A stretch of DNA of 35,770 bases, taken from Chloroflexota bacterium (GTDB taxonomy: Bacteria; Chloroflexota; Dehalococcoidia; JACPQF01). Each line of letters begins with the position of its first letter. The stretch's first letter is position 1. Where the stretch lies: NCBI GenBank assembly GCA_016190625.1, contig JACPQF010000123.1, positions 1-35,770 of the forward strand, read 5' to 3'. Below, piece after piece: positions 7,721 through 15,607 of this stretch. The notes below the pieces were generated by a model. It saw only the letters and a list, made by a program, of their open reading frames with translations, was not told the origin of the DNA and searched no databases. Position numbers and translations under genes: made by a program.

Positions 7721-8370
7721 GATCGCCGTCTCACTTTGCCTGTAGAGGCGTCCAACTGCAGGCTCAGGGCCGTCTTGGTTTGCTTGTCCAATAGGGTAAG
7801 CTCCCAGGTTGGCGGCTGGCCTCCCTCGGCGCCCTGTAATATGGCGTGGGCGTCAGCCTGGGCGTGGCCGGCCAGAAAGTCCTGGCCCCCGTTTTCGAGA
7901 AAGAACCTCAGCGCCTGCGGGCTATCTACCTTCCAGTCGACAAAAGTGAGCGATTGGCCGTCCGAGGGAAACTCCCCTTCTCGAATGCCCTGCGCCTTTC
8001 CCTCGCTCACGGTGACGATGTAGCCCATCAGCTTGCCGCCGCGCCGGGGGACCCAGCCCTCTGGCTGGGTCAGCCCCCGGCCCGGCGGCGAGACGAAATA
8101 GAAGGCCCAGGCGGTCTTGCCTTCCCGAAGCTCCGCCGGATTGGGGTTATGCCAGGTTGCCCGTACGCTTCTCAGCTCGGCGTCCCGCCGCCATTCTCTC
8201 GCCGCTTGCTCCGCGAGAGGATACGCTTCTCTCGCGCTGCTGGTCGCCAGCTCCATCTGCGGCCGGTCAGCCAATTTCGTCGCGCCAAAGCGAAGCGAAC
8301 AACCCACGGACGAAGCAAATCCACATGCTGCCAGAAGTAAGCACATCTTGAGCTGTAAACTTGCCTTCAC
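7717..8370 (-). CDS. Putative lipoprotein encoded in the Tad operon
   Basis: A GTG at 8370 gives a 217-residue protein with a short signal peptide and a lipobox LAAC (Cys at residue 16); an ATG at 8346 is an alternative. The mature part includes two stretches with a PepSY-like flavour (W-N/E-L-T-L ... LQLDASTGKV at the C-terminus), but no family can be named with confidence. Residues 97-110 (GRGLTQPEGWVPRR) are encoded by a repeat-like element also found at 27019-27060, so this loop may be an insertion. The stop overlaps the tadE start. The frame stays open to 8616, but that extension translates the repeat at 8408-8555 and is unlikely to be coding. Confidence 0.7.
   Translation of the reverse strand: MKASLQLKMCLLLAACGFASSVGCSLRFGATKLADRPQMELATSSAREAYPLAEQAAREWRRDAELRSVRATWHNPNPAELREGKTAWAFYFVSPPGRGLTQPEGWVPRRGGKLMGYIVTVSEGKAQGIREGEFPSDGQSLTFVDWKVDSPQALRFFLENGGQDFLAGHAQADAHAILQGAEGGQPPTWELTLLDKQTKTALSLQLDASTGKVRRRS
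8041..8080. repeat. 40-base repeat element in frame in the lipoprotein gene
   Basis: A 40-base segment with an 8-bp stem ACCCAGCC (8051-8058) and GGCTGGGT (8063-8070) around the loop CTCT. It matches the non-coding segment at 27019-27058 at roughly 33 of 40 positions by eye; there the loop reads AGAG, the reverse complement. Here it lies within coding sequence, in frame. Confidence 0.65.
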
Positions 8371-8407
8371 CCGAGGCGGAGTGATTTCGGAAAAAAGGCG
8401 GTGGGAA

Positions 8408-8555
8408 CCCTCACCCTTCCCTCTCCCTTGTGCGCAAGGGAGAGGGCTATCATACTCATTCGGCAGCGTGCCATCATCCCCTGTCCCTTGTGCGCAAGGA
8501 AGAGGGTGGAGCTGATCCTCTCTCCTGTTGAAACGGGCGAGGGTAAGGGTGAGGG
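8408..8555. repeat. CCCTCACCC...GGGTGAGGG repeat element, about 148 bp
   Basis: The element begins CCCTCACCC and ends GGGTGAGGG, so its ends are inverted. Inside are a strong hairpin (11-bp arms at 8419-8429 and 8436-8446 around GTGCGC) and a second imperfect copy near 8481-8507. It fills the gap between the adhesin stop and the lipoprotein start. A related element is at 26999-27171. Confidence 0.8.
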
Positions 8556-8622
8556 CGCCCCGTTCGCATCCCGCCATCATCTTCGAAGTAGCCATCTCTA
8601 TTAGATTCCTACTCATAGCTCG

Positions 8623-11322
8623 CTACCAACTGAAAAGGAAGAGATCCGTTCCGGACGAATCCGTTCCTGACGTAACAAGCACGCCGACCCGCGTGTCGGC
8701 GAACAACTGGCCGCTTACCTCCGCCTCGCCGACCACCGAATAGGTGCCGGGAGGAAGCCCGCCGATCTGGAAATGTCCTTCGAGATCGGAGAAGCCCGAC
8801 GAGACCAAAACGCTGCCGCTGTAGACATAGATAGCTATCCTGCCCTGAAGGGTCCAGGTCCCGTTGGCGTAGACGTACGTATCGCCGCTGATCGAGCCTG
8901 GCTGGGGGGTGGCCGTGGGCGTCGCCGACGGCGTGGGCGACTCCGCTGGCGTGCTGGTGGGCGTTGGCGTTTCTACGGGCGTGCCGGTGGGCGTGGCCGA
9001 CACCAAGGGAGTGGCGGTCGCCGTCGGCGTGGCCGCTGCGTTCACCCAGATGGTATAGGGATTGCTGACGTTGTTACTCTCGTCGCCCTCTGGAACGTCG
9101 CCGTTAGAATCGATCTGGCTGTAGAGCAGATGCATGCCCGTGCCGGAAAACCGCGTCGTAAAGACGAGCGACATTGAGCTGCCGGCGCCGAGATAGCTCA
9201 CAGCTTGCCATGCCGCCCCCTGCTGAATGAGCGCTGGCGGCGCCGGTGAGGGGTCGACGTACAGGTCTACCCAGAACAAAGTACTGATGGGAGCGAGACC
9301 CTGATTACGAAATACGATGGTGACGGTGACCGGCTGCTCGACCACGATGCCATAGTTTGACGGGTCGGTGCTGATAGATACGGGAAACAAGTCAGGATAT
9401 GGCGTTGGCGTGGCGCTGGGCGCCGGCGTAATGGTGGGGGTGGCGGATGGGGTTGGCGTGTTGCCACAGACCACCGAAATCATGTTCGACGGATACGATT
9501 CGACGTGGTTGCCATTCACCGCCGTGACGTAATACCTGTAAATCGAGTTTGCGCTCGCCGGCTCATCCGCAAGGGTGGAAGCCGTGGTCGAGACCCACTG
9601 CCAGGTGCTGGTGGCGCCAGAGTACTTGTAAACGTAGTAGTTGGCCGCGCCAGCCACGGAGTTCCAGGAGAGAGAATGGTAGTAGTTGGCGCCGTTGCTG
9701 GTGCAGGTTCCGGAAAGCGTCGGCGAAGACGGCGGCGACGAGGTGGACGTCGGCGTGGGCGTGGCAGAGGATAGAGTGATGTCAGCCGCCGTCACGCTCT
9801 GGCTGCAGGGCAGATAAGTGGAAGTCCAGTTGGAGGTGTAGCCGGACTTGGCAGCGGATATCTCGTACTGCCGGTTTCCTATGAGCGGCGTACCACCAAA
9901 GTCGACGGTGAAATTGTAGGTGCCGGACCCGCCAGTGGTGGCGGTGTTAATGGTCTGTCCGTCCATGATCAGCGACACCGTGACGCCTGCCGACTTCGAT
10001 CCGTCCGGATTGTAAACCGTGCCACCAACCGCGGTGCCGGTGCACGTCTGGGGCGATGGCGGCGTGGCGGTGGGAGTGGGAGTAGCCGTGGCGGTCTGGG
10101 TCGCCGTACCGGTGGGGCTGGCCGTGGGCGTCGCCGTGGGATTGGCCCTCGTTACCCAGCCACTGGCCACCGCTCCGGTGCTGGCCGAGAAGATGATCTC
10201 GTGGTCGGCGACCAGCAAGGGACTGACGGTGATGCTGAACGTGCCAGACGGCGATACCGTGCCCGTCCCGATGGTCGGCCTCCCGTCGGCGGTCATGTCC
10301 CTCACCTCGATGGTAGCTCCCACGGCGGTCGAGCCGGCGACGTAGCCATCTCCCTCCGTCATCTCGTAGACGACGATGGGAAAGGGCGTGGCTGTAGCCG
10401 TCGACGTATTGGTCGGAGTAGAGGTCGCGGTGCCGGTGGCGGTGGCCGTGGGCGTCCAGGTCGCCGTGGCGGTCGCCGTCGGCGTGGCGGCAATGTAGAG
10501 CAGGGGCGATGCCGTGGCGCTCAGAGTATTCTGGCCAGATTCAGTGCGCGCTGCGACGGTGTGGTAGGAGCCGGAGGTGCTAGCCGGGACGATGAAGCTG
10601 GCTGGACCAAAGCAGCCGGCGTTGTCCGTAGTGGAGGTCCAGCCGTCGGCGCCATCCCAAGAGATCGTCACTGTCTTATTCTGGTGGAAATTGCAGCCTC
10701 TGATGGTCAGGGACTCGCCGCTAAAGGCAGTAAAGCTGCTCAAGGTTATCCAGGCCGCGGCGGGCGTGGGCGTGACCGTCGGGCTTTGCGTGGGCGTGCC
10801 CGTGGGAATGGTTTGGGCCGTCGCCGTGGCCGCCGTGACGGCGCTAGCTGTGGCGTTCGCCTGGTCGGCAGCCCAATTGCCGGGAGAAATAGGGATGATC
10901 GCGTGAGCAACTAGACCGATGGGATTTGGTATGATCGGCCCTCCCCAGAAGTTCTTCATTAGACCGGAAACCGGGCTGAGAAAGAGGGTAGTGAAGCTGT
11001 AGCGGACCGTGACCGTAATGGTGTCGGTCACGCCGAGGCTAGACCTTTCGACCGCCAGAACGCCTCCGGATCCGGCGCCCAGCGTCCCCCCCATTTCCGA
11101 CTCGACCCGCTGGCGAACAGTGTCCTCGGTGGCGGAAGGATGGACGGATGCGTAGCGAGCCCCTTCCCTTGCGGCGTTGGCAACGGTCACGTAGGCGAAA
11201 AAAGTTCTGCCGAGGTCGAGCACGCCGAGCATGACGAGAAGCACAATAGGCATTAGTACTGCCGCCTCGACGAGACTCTGCCCTCTCTGTGCGATTGAGG
11301 GCCCGCTCCTGGTCTGAGACAT
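8623..11322 (-). CDS. Large TadE-anchored modular surface protein (possible pilus adhesin)
   Basis: The N-terminus is a TadE pseudopilin: RGQSLVEAAVLMPIVLLVML (about residues 13-32), then LDLGRTFFAYVTVANAAREGARYA. After about 160 residues the protein becomes a string of six compact domains separated by six Thr/Pro/Ala-rich linkers (about 163-189, 278-314, 394-424, 519-534, 620-642 and 763-809). By eye the domains are an Ig/IPT-like fold, a beta-sandwich, a carboxypeptidase-regulatory-like domain, a fibronectin-III-like domain, a CARDB-like domain (about 644-760) and a final carboxypeptidase-regulatory-like domain ending at 899. Classical TadE proteins are only about 130-200 aa. The ATG at 11322 has GGGG 9 bases upstream; an ATG at 11331 is the alternative. 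The place right after flp suggests a pilus-tip or shaft-associated adhesin, which is inference. Confidence 0.88.
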   Translation of the reverse strand: MSQTRSGPSIAQRGQSLVEAAVLMPIVLLVMLGVLDLGRTFFAYVTVANAAREGARYASVHPSATEDTVRQRVESEMGGTLGAGSGGVLAVERSSLGVTDTITVTVRYSFTTLFLSPVSGLMKNFWGGPIIPNPIGLVAHAIIPISPGNWAADQANATASAVTAATATAQTIPTGTPTQSPTVTPTPAAAWITLSSFTAFSGESLTIRGCNFHQNKTVTISWDGADGWTSTTDNAGCFGPASFIVPASTSGSYHTVAARTESGQNTLSATASPLLYIAATPTATATATWTPTATATGTATSTPTNTSTATATPFPIVVYEMTEGDGYVAGSTAVGATIEVRDMTADGRPTIGTGTVSPSGTFSITVSPLLVADHEIIFSASTGAVASGWVTRANPTATPTASPTGTATQTATATPTPTATPPSPQTCTGTAVGGTVYNPDGSKSAGVTVSLIMDGQTINTATTGGSGTYNFTVDFGGTPLIGNRQYEISAAKSGYTSNWTSTYLPCSQSVTAADITLSSATPTPTSTSSPPSSPTLSGTCTSNGANYYHSLSWNSVAGAANYYVYKYSGATSTWQWVSTTASTLADEPASANSIYRYYVTAVNGNHVESYPSNMISVVCGNTPTPSATPTITPAPSATPTPYPDLFPVSISTDPSNYGIVVEQPVTVTIVFRNQGLAPISTLFWVDLYVDPSPAPPALIQQGAAWQAVSYLGAGSSMSLVFTTRFSGTGMHLLYSQIDSNGDVPEGDESNNVSNPYTIWVNAAATPTATATPLVSATPTGTPVETPTPTSTPAESPTPSATPTATPQPGSISGDTYVYANGTWTLQGRIAIYVYSGSVLVSSGFSDLEGHFQIGGLPPGTYSVVGEAEVSGQLFADTRVGVLVTSGTDSSGTDLFLFSW

Positions 11323-11349
11323 CAAGATCATCCCCTTGGGGGCGTAAAC

Positions 11350-11384
11350 AGAGCCCTATCGATGGCAATCCCCGATAGGGCTCT
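11350..11384 (-). terminator. Strong hairpin just after flp (partial terminator or mRNA stabiliser)
   Basis: A perfect 12-bp inverted repeat, AGAGCCCTATCG (11350-11361) and CGATAGGGCTCT (11373-11384), with an 11-base loop. It lies about 33 bases downstream of the flp stop and 28 bases before the next gene's start. On the minus strand only a short T-run (GTTT) follows, so readthrough is expected. This would allow more pilin than downstream products. Confidence 0.8.
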
Positions 11385-11416
11385 TCCACTACTACCAATC
11401 CCATCTTTGCGGGGTT

Positions 11417-11617
11417 CTAGATAGCCGCTGTGATGGAGCTGAAGATGTTTCCAATTCTCGGTCCAACGAGAACGAGGACCGCGATCACCACGATGGCGAC
11501 CAGGAAAATGATCAGCCCATACTCGACCAGGCCTTGTCCTTCTTCGCGCCTCATCAAGCTCCGCACTGTCTTGCTGCCTCCTTTCCAGAAATCCGGGAGG
11601 CCGTTGCCGACAGCCAT
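11417..11617 (-). CDS. flp: Flp/Fap type IVb major pilin
   Basis: This is the small major pilin. The type IVb prepilin site is clear: REEGQGLVEYGLI, with cleavage expected after the Gly of EEG (residue 27), leaving a mature peptide of about 39 residues with one hydrophobic helix and a GPRIGNIFSSITAAI tail. The ATG at 11617 gives 66 aa but has no ribosome binding site. A GGAGG with a GTG at 11566 about 10 bases later, or an ATG at 11554 preceded by GGAG, would give more usual leaders of 10 or 6 residues. The mature pilin is the same in all cases. It is the first gene of the operon. Confidence 0.9.
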   Translation of the reverse strand: MAVGNGLPDFWKGGSKTVRSLMRREEGQGLVEYGLIIFLVAIVVIAVLVLVGPRIGNIFSSITAAI

Positions 11618-11641
11618 TAGATTAAGAAAAATTACTTGGGG

Positions 11642-11670
11642 ATAATAGATTTTTTCGGCTGTCTAGTCAA
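11642..11670 (-). promoter_or_regulatory. Promoter of the flp-tad operon
   Basis: On the minus strand TTGACT (11670-11665) and TATTAT (11647-11642) are separated by exactly 17 bases. Transcription should start near 11635, just ahead of flp. Confidence 0.8.
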
Positions 11671-11753
11671 CTGCTGTCCCTGGGTGTATTATCCAACCTT
11701 GCTCGTTATCTTGCAATAGGATTTTAGTAATGGCACATAAGGGGCTGCCGAAA

Positions 11754-12857
11754 TCAGTTGCCTGTCGGAATGGCTGCCGTGAGCCTCGTTCCGTGGCCGG
11801 GGGAGCTCTCGATGAGCAACTTTCCGCCCAACATCTCGGCCCGCCCGAACATACCCGCCAGACCGTAGGTTGTGATCCCCCGCTCGCGGGCCATGGCCAG
11901 AGCCGCATCCACGTCGAACCCTTGGCCGTCGTCCTCGACGCAGACGTTGGCGCGCTCGCCGTCCAGGTCCAGAACAATTCTCGCCTTATGGGCCTCGGCG
12001 TGTTGGGCCACATTCTGGAGCGCTTCTTGCGCGATCCGGAACAGGGCGACCTCCAGGTGCGGATCCAGACGGCGCTCCTGCCCGCTGGCCATGATCTCCA
12101 CCGTAAATCCACATTTCTCCCGAAGCGCGTCTACGTATTTCCTGAGAGTCGGCAGCAGCCCGAGGTCGTCGAGGGTCATGGGGCGCACGTCAAAGACGAA
12201 ACGGCGAGTATCGCGCAGATTGCTGGCGACCAGATCTTTGAGATGCTTCAACTCTTCGCGGGCAGTGGTGGGGTCGCGACCCATCAGTCGCTCGCAGATC
12301 TCCGCCCTGAGAAGCACGTTGGTCAGGGCCTGAACGGGACCATCGTGGATCTCCCGGGCAATCCGGCTTCGCTCGTCCTCTTGCATCTGCAGGACTCGGC
12401 TGGCAGCTAAGCGAGCCGGCGCAGAATCGCCAGCGGTGGTAGCCGTTTCGGAGGAATATAGCGAAAGAAATGAGGTTCCCTTGGCTCCGGCCGAGGCGCC
12501 AACCGAGGAAATCGTATCGATCGTCCTTTGCAGTAACTCGATATGGCTTTCGAGGGATCGTCGCCGGCTCTGCAACTGCTCGGACTGAGATTGCATCATT
12601 AGCAGTCGCAACTGGCTATCGGCAGAAGACGTGAAGATCTGGCGGAGGTCTTGACGACTGTAGCCTTCGAGATTGGCCTCGGCCTCGCGCTGCTTGGCCT
12701 TGGCCTGGCTGCTGCGCTGAGTTAAGCGCTCAACCTCTCCAGTCGTCTGCCGGATCAGGAGGAGCAGCTCGCCGAGGTCGGCCTGGGCCTGGCTCAGCTC
12801 CTTTACGGCGAAGGCCTCAAGGTCGCCTAGGTGTTTGGCTGGGGAATCAGCTTGCAC
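11754..12857 (-). CDS. Cytoplasmic DegS-like sensor histidine kinase
   Basis: No membrane segment is seen. Residues 1-120 are coiled-coil-like (many Glu, Gln, Arg and Leu), as in the sensor half of DegS. The HisKA_3 dimerisation and phosphoacceptor region has H171 in RIAREIHDGPVQALTN. The HATPase domain has an N-box with N282, DDGQGF (309-314), GLAGM (332-336) and GHGT (354-357). The start is a GTG at 12857 with GGGG about 9 bases upstream, 21 bases after the stop of the response regulator. Autophosphorylation and transfer to the adjacent regulator are expected. The position beside the tad operon suggests it controls pilus expression, which is inference. Confidence 0.92.
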   Translation of the reverse strand: MQADSPAKHLGDLEAFAVKELSQAQADLGELLLLIRQTTGEVERLTQRSSQAKAKQREAEANLEGYSRQDLRQIFTSSADSQLRLLMMQSQSEQLQSRRRSLESHIELLQRTIDTISSVGASAGAKGTSFLSLYSSETATTAGDSAPARLAASRVLQMQEDERSRIAREIHDGPVQALTNVLLRAEICERLMGRDPTTAREELKHLKDLVASNLRDTRRFVFDVRPMTLDDLGLLPTLRKYVDALREKCGFTVEIMASGQERRLDPHLEVALFRIAQEALQNVAQHAEAHKARIVLDLDGERANVCVEDDGQGFDVDAALAMARERGITTYGLAGMFGRAEMLGGKLLIESSPGHGTRLTAAIPTGN

Positions 12858-12878
12858 CAGTCCAACCCCTATTTGCCG

Positions 12879-13556
12879 CTAATCCATCTTGATCCAGCCT
12901 CGCCTCAGAGCAAAGACCACCGCTTCGGTCCGGTCGTTGACGGCCAGCTTACGAAGTATCGACGTGATATGATTCTTCACAGTCTGGTCGCTGATTTTGA
13001 GCTCTCTGGCGATCTGCTTGTTAGAGTTCCCCTTGGCGATGTAGTCCAGAATCTCGATCTCACGGTTCGAAAGGGGAACAAAAAGCGGCTCGACATCTTG
13101 CCCGACCAGAGACAAATCGCGGAACTGCTTCAGCACCCGGGACGCCACTTTGGGTTTCGTCAGAACGCTTTCGTTGATCAGGTACTCTCCCTGAAACACC
13201 CGTCGCACAATTACCATTAGGTCGTCACCAGACACATCTTTGGTACAGTAGGCGGCCGCTCCTACCTTGATGGCATTGAATAACTGCTCCTCGTCGTCGT
13301 AAGCGGTGAGGACCACCACGGCAGCCTTGGGGAAATTGAGCCTGATCCGCCTCGCCAGTTCCAGCCCGTCCATAGTTGGGAGCTTGACGTCGGTGATCAC
13401 CACATCCGGACCGAGGGATTTCACCTTCTCGTAAGCGTCCACACCATCTTCCGCTTCGCCCACCACCTCGATGTCGCCGCTAAGAGAGACCACGGAACGT
13501 ATTCCTTGCCTCAGCAGAGCATGGTCGTCGACTAGTAGGACTTTGATGTTTTCCAC
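12879..13556 (-). CDS. DegU/NarL-family response regulator
   Basis: A two-domain regulator: the receiver (1-120) has DD at 10-11, phospho-acceptor D56, T84 and K106; the LuxR-type helix-turn-helix (about 161-215) has SNREIEILDYIAKGNSNKQIARELKISDQTVKNHITSILRKL. It forms an operon with the DegS-like kinase that follows. The start is GTG at 13556 with AGGAG 8 bases upstream. A DNA-binding role at the tad promoter 1.9 kb downstream is plausible but not shown. Length is 225 aa, standard. Confidence 0.94.
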   Translation of the reverse strand: MENIKVLLVDDHALLRQGIRSVVSLSGDIEVVGEAEDGVDAYEKVKSLGPDVVITDVKLPTMDGLELARRIRLNFPKAAVVVLTAYDDEEQLFNAIKVGAAAYCTKDVSGDDLMVIVRRVFQGEYLINESVLTKPKVASRVLKQFRDLSLVGQDVEPLFVPLSNREIEILDYIAKGNSNKQIARELKISDQTVKNHITSILRKLAVNDRTEAVVFALRRGWIKMD

Positions 13557-13602
13557 TGGAATTCTCCTTGACTAGCGATACTCTCGATGCTCAGACGGCG
13601 GT

Positions 13603-13631
13603 ATTATATCACCTGCCGCCATTGCCAGCAA
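13603..13631 (-). promoter_or_regulatory. Promoter of the DegU/DegS-like pair
   Basis: On the minus strand TTGCTG (13631-13626) and TATAAT (13608-13603) are 17 bases apart, and TG one base before the -10 box makes it an extended -10. It lies in the short gap between the glycosyltransferase stop and the regulator start. Confidence 0.8.
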
Positions 13632-13637
13632 GTTATT

Positions 13638-15239
13638 TCACCACTTTGGCCGGTAAACTCTCATGTTGTCTGCCCCCGCCGGAACCGCGTAGGGCTGGTC
13701 TACCCCAAATACCTCCTCGAATCGGGGGTCGGCGACGATGCTGGGATACCACTTAGGGAAAACTGCGAGGTAATCAGCCTTGCGCGCTTCCAAATAGCTC
13801 AGGATCTTCTGCTGGTCCCGCACGTAAGGCCCTAGCTCAGGCGTTATGAGGCCGGCAGTGTCGAGAATGGTCCGGTCGGAAAGGTAGCCGATGGCGCCGA
13901 TATCGTGGGTTGCGACCAAGGCCCCAGCCGGCGTGTGGTCTCTCAGCCAGCGTGCCGTTTCGACCTGCTCGTCCGTTATGAACTTCACGTCCCAGCCATA
14001 AACGACGGCGCCGTTTAGCCACAGAACGAGGAACACCAGCGCGGCGAGAACGCCGTACAGGCGGGCAAGGATCCGCAAGCGAGAGACCGCCAGCAAACCG
14101 GCCAGTCCTCCGGCGCCGACCACGACGAGGGGAGGGATAAGTGGCATCAGGTATCGTCCGTGGTGGAACAAGGCCGGCAGCTTCACCATGTAGAGGCCGA
14201 TCATGGCCAAGGTCCACAATCCGAGAAAGACAACGTAGTTGGCCGGCAGATTGACAGTTGAAGGATAATTCGGTGGCCAGGGATCACCTGGTGTAGGGGC
14301 GAACGGCCGTTCGCCCCTACGGTGACTGCGAACACGATGGATTTGCCTGCTGAACCGTGCCATAAAGACGGAGTGCGCGAAACCGGGGACAATCGCCCGG
14401 TAGATGGCAAAGGCCACGCCCGGAAGCAGCACGAGCAACGGTCCGCTGGCAAGAGTGGCGACGGCGCCGACGAGGTAGGTCAATCCAAAGCCGAGGCTCA
14501 AAGGCCCGGCATAGGCGGCCTGTTTTGCGTAGAAAGTGGAGGGCAGCGGCGTTCCCGAAACGACTTGATTGAAAACCGCGACCGGCAGGACGGGAAGAAA
14601 CGCCACGCCCAGAGCCAGAACGATCCGGCGCCAAGGCTGCCTGCGCCAAATGAGAGCGGCAAAGGCGAGGAAGACGAGAACGGCCCCCTCGGGTCGCACC
14701 GCCGTGGCGAGACCGGCCGCCGCTCCCAGCAAGGAGAGGCGAAAGGGTGAGAGCGTTTCCTGGAGGGAAATCGCCACGAGGTAGATGACGGCGAGGCAGA
14801 GGAAGCTGAAGAGGAGCGTCTCCATGCCCGATAGGGCCGCCCAATCGAGCCGCCATTCCAGCAAGAGGGCGACAGAAGAAAGAACCGGCACGTAAGGCCG
14901 GCCGGGAAACAGGCGCTTGGCGAGAAGATACCCCAGCCAGGAGATCGAGCCGAGGCAGAGAAGGCCGAGGGCGTAAGCCCAGGGGAGAGAGCCGTTCGGG
15001 ACCAGATAGCCGGCGCCGAGGAGCGCGGTCCAGAGCGGTGAGGTCGAGGCAGTCGACGCCTGCCCGGGGTTGAAAGCGAACTCGCCCCGCTCCACCAGGT
15101 TGCGGGCAAAGGTCTGATGGATCCAGGCGTCGTCCAGAGGGAAACCGGACTCGGCGCCCAGCCAGACCACATAGCCCAGATAGATGGCAACCGTCATGGG
15201 AAGGATCAGGAAAACCAACCAGAGCCGTCGTCCCAACAT
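13638..15239 (-). CDS. Polytopic GT-C-type glycosyltransferase (GT39/PMT-like) with a translated repeat
   Basis: The protein is a membrane enzyme with about ten hydrophobic segments. After the first helix comes the GT-C-type acidic motif FPLDDAWIHQTFARNL and then FNPGQASTASTSPLWT, as in dolichyl-phosphate-mannose mannosyltransferase-like and ArnT-like enzymes. These use lipid-linked sugars on the outer face of the membrane. The C-terminal soluble part includes THDIGAIGYLSDRTILDTAGL, common in this group. The ATG at 15239 has GGGAG a few bases upstream. The palindrome at 14293-14320 is read in frame as residues 307-316 in a loop between two membrane helices. The substrate is unknown; glycosylation of the pilus or of surface proteins is possible. 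Confidence 0.85.
   Translation of the reverse strand: MLGRRLWLVFLILPMTVAIYLGYVVWLGAESGFPLDDAWIHQTFARNLVERGEFAFNPGQASTASTSPLWTALLGAGYLVPNGSLPWAYALGLLCLGSISWLGYLLAKRLFPGRPYVPVLSSVALLLEWRLDWAALSGMETLLFSFLCLAVIYLVAISLQETLSPFRLSLLGAAAGLATAVRPEGAVLVFLAFAALIWRRQPWRRIVLALGVAFLPVLPVAVFNQVVSGTPLPSTFYAKQAAYAGPLSLGFGLTYLVGAVATLASGPLLVLLPGVAFAIYRAIVPGFAHSVFMARFSRQIHRVRSHRRGERPFAPTPGDPWPPNYPSTVNLPANYVVFLGLWTLAMIGLYMVKLPALFHHGRYLMPLIPPLVVVGAGGLAGLLAVSRLRILARLYGVLAALVFLVLWLNGAVVYGWDVKFITDEQVETARWLRDHTPAGALVATHDIGAIGYLSDRTILDTAGLITPELGPYVRDQQKILSYLEARKADYLAVFPKWYPSIVADPRFEEVFGVDQPYAVPAGADNMRVYRPKW
14293..14320. repeat. Palindromic repeat inside the glycosyltransferase gene
   Basis: A perfect 28-base palindrome (left arm GTAGGGGCGAACGG) read on the minus strand as RRGERPFAPT. 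It lies in a predicted loop, and the frame continues intact on both sides. Confidence 0.95.
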
Positions 15240-15607
15240 CGTCTCCCGGCCGCAGGGAGGCGCACTCACCCTAACCCTAATACCTTACAAACAACGGGGC
15301 TTACGTGGTGGCTCAACCGGTGTGGAACGGGCTATCCGTCTTCCGTAGGGGCGAAGCATTGGCGCTGGACCTTGGATTGAGCCTTCACGCCTCTTCGCCA
15401 ATGCTTCGCCCCTACGACAGTACCGCACATCTCAGTATGCCCTACGCCACCGCGTAACTCCTGCTATTTGAAAAAGGCATTGACCCTAACCCTGTCCTCC
15501 TTCCGCAGAAGGATGGGAGTGAGAGCGCCCAGGGCGGCGCGGCGTGATAATAGAACACCAGTAGACCTCCGGTCAAGAGGCCCGATCGTCCTGACCTGTT
15601 TGGTTGC
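15240..15607. other. Intergenic region rich in repeats
   Basis: No gene is seen. It holds the long hairpin at 15345-15415 and a worn copy of the CCCTAACCCT-type element at about 15484-15530, whose core is a TCCTTC-CGCA-GAAGGA stem (15498-15513). Confidence 0.7.
15345..15415. repeat. Long-stem copy of the GTAGGGGC palindrome family
   Basis: Perfect 20-base arms (15345-15364 and 15396-15415) share the outer GTAGGGGCGAA with the other copies but extend into GCATTGGCG. They enclose 31 bases. This is a larger variant of the family. Confidence 0.9.

Noticed and set aside
8408-8555. Possible CRISPR-like repeat
   Set aside because: Only two imperfect hairpins with no regular spacers; the inverted ends fit a small dispersed repeat.
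8371-8616. N-terminal extension of the pilus lipoprotein from 8616
   Set aside because: The extension is a translation of the 148-bp repeat and would bury the lipoprotein signal peptide 80 residues inside.
9505-9774. Plus-strand frames opposite the adhesin gene rich in Gly and Arg
   Set aside because: They are shadows of the Thr/Pro linker codons of the real gene.
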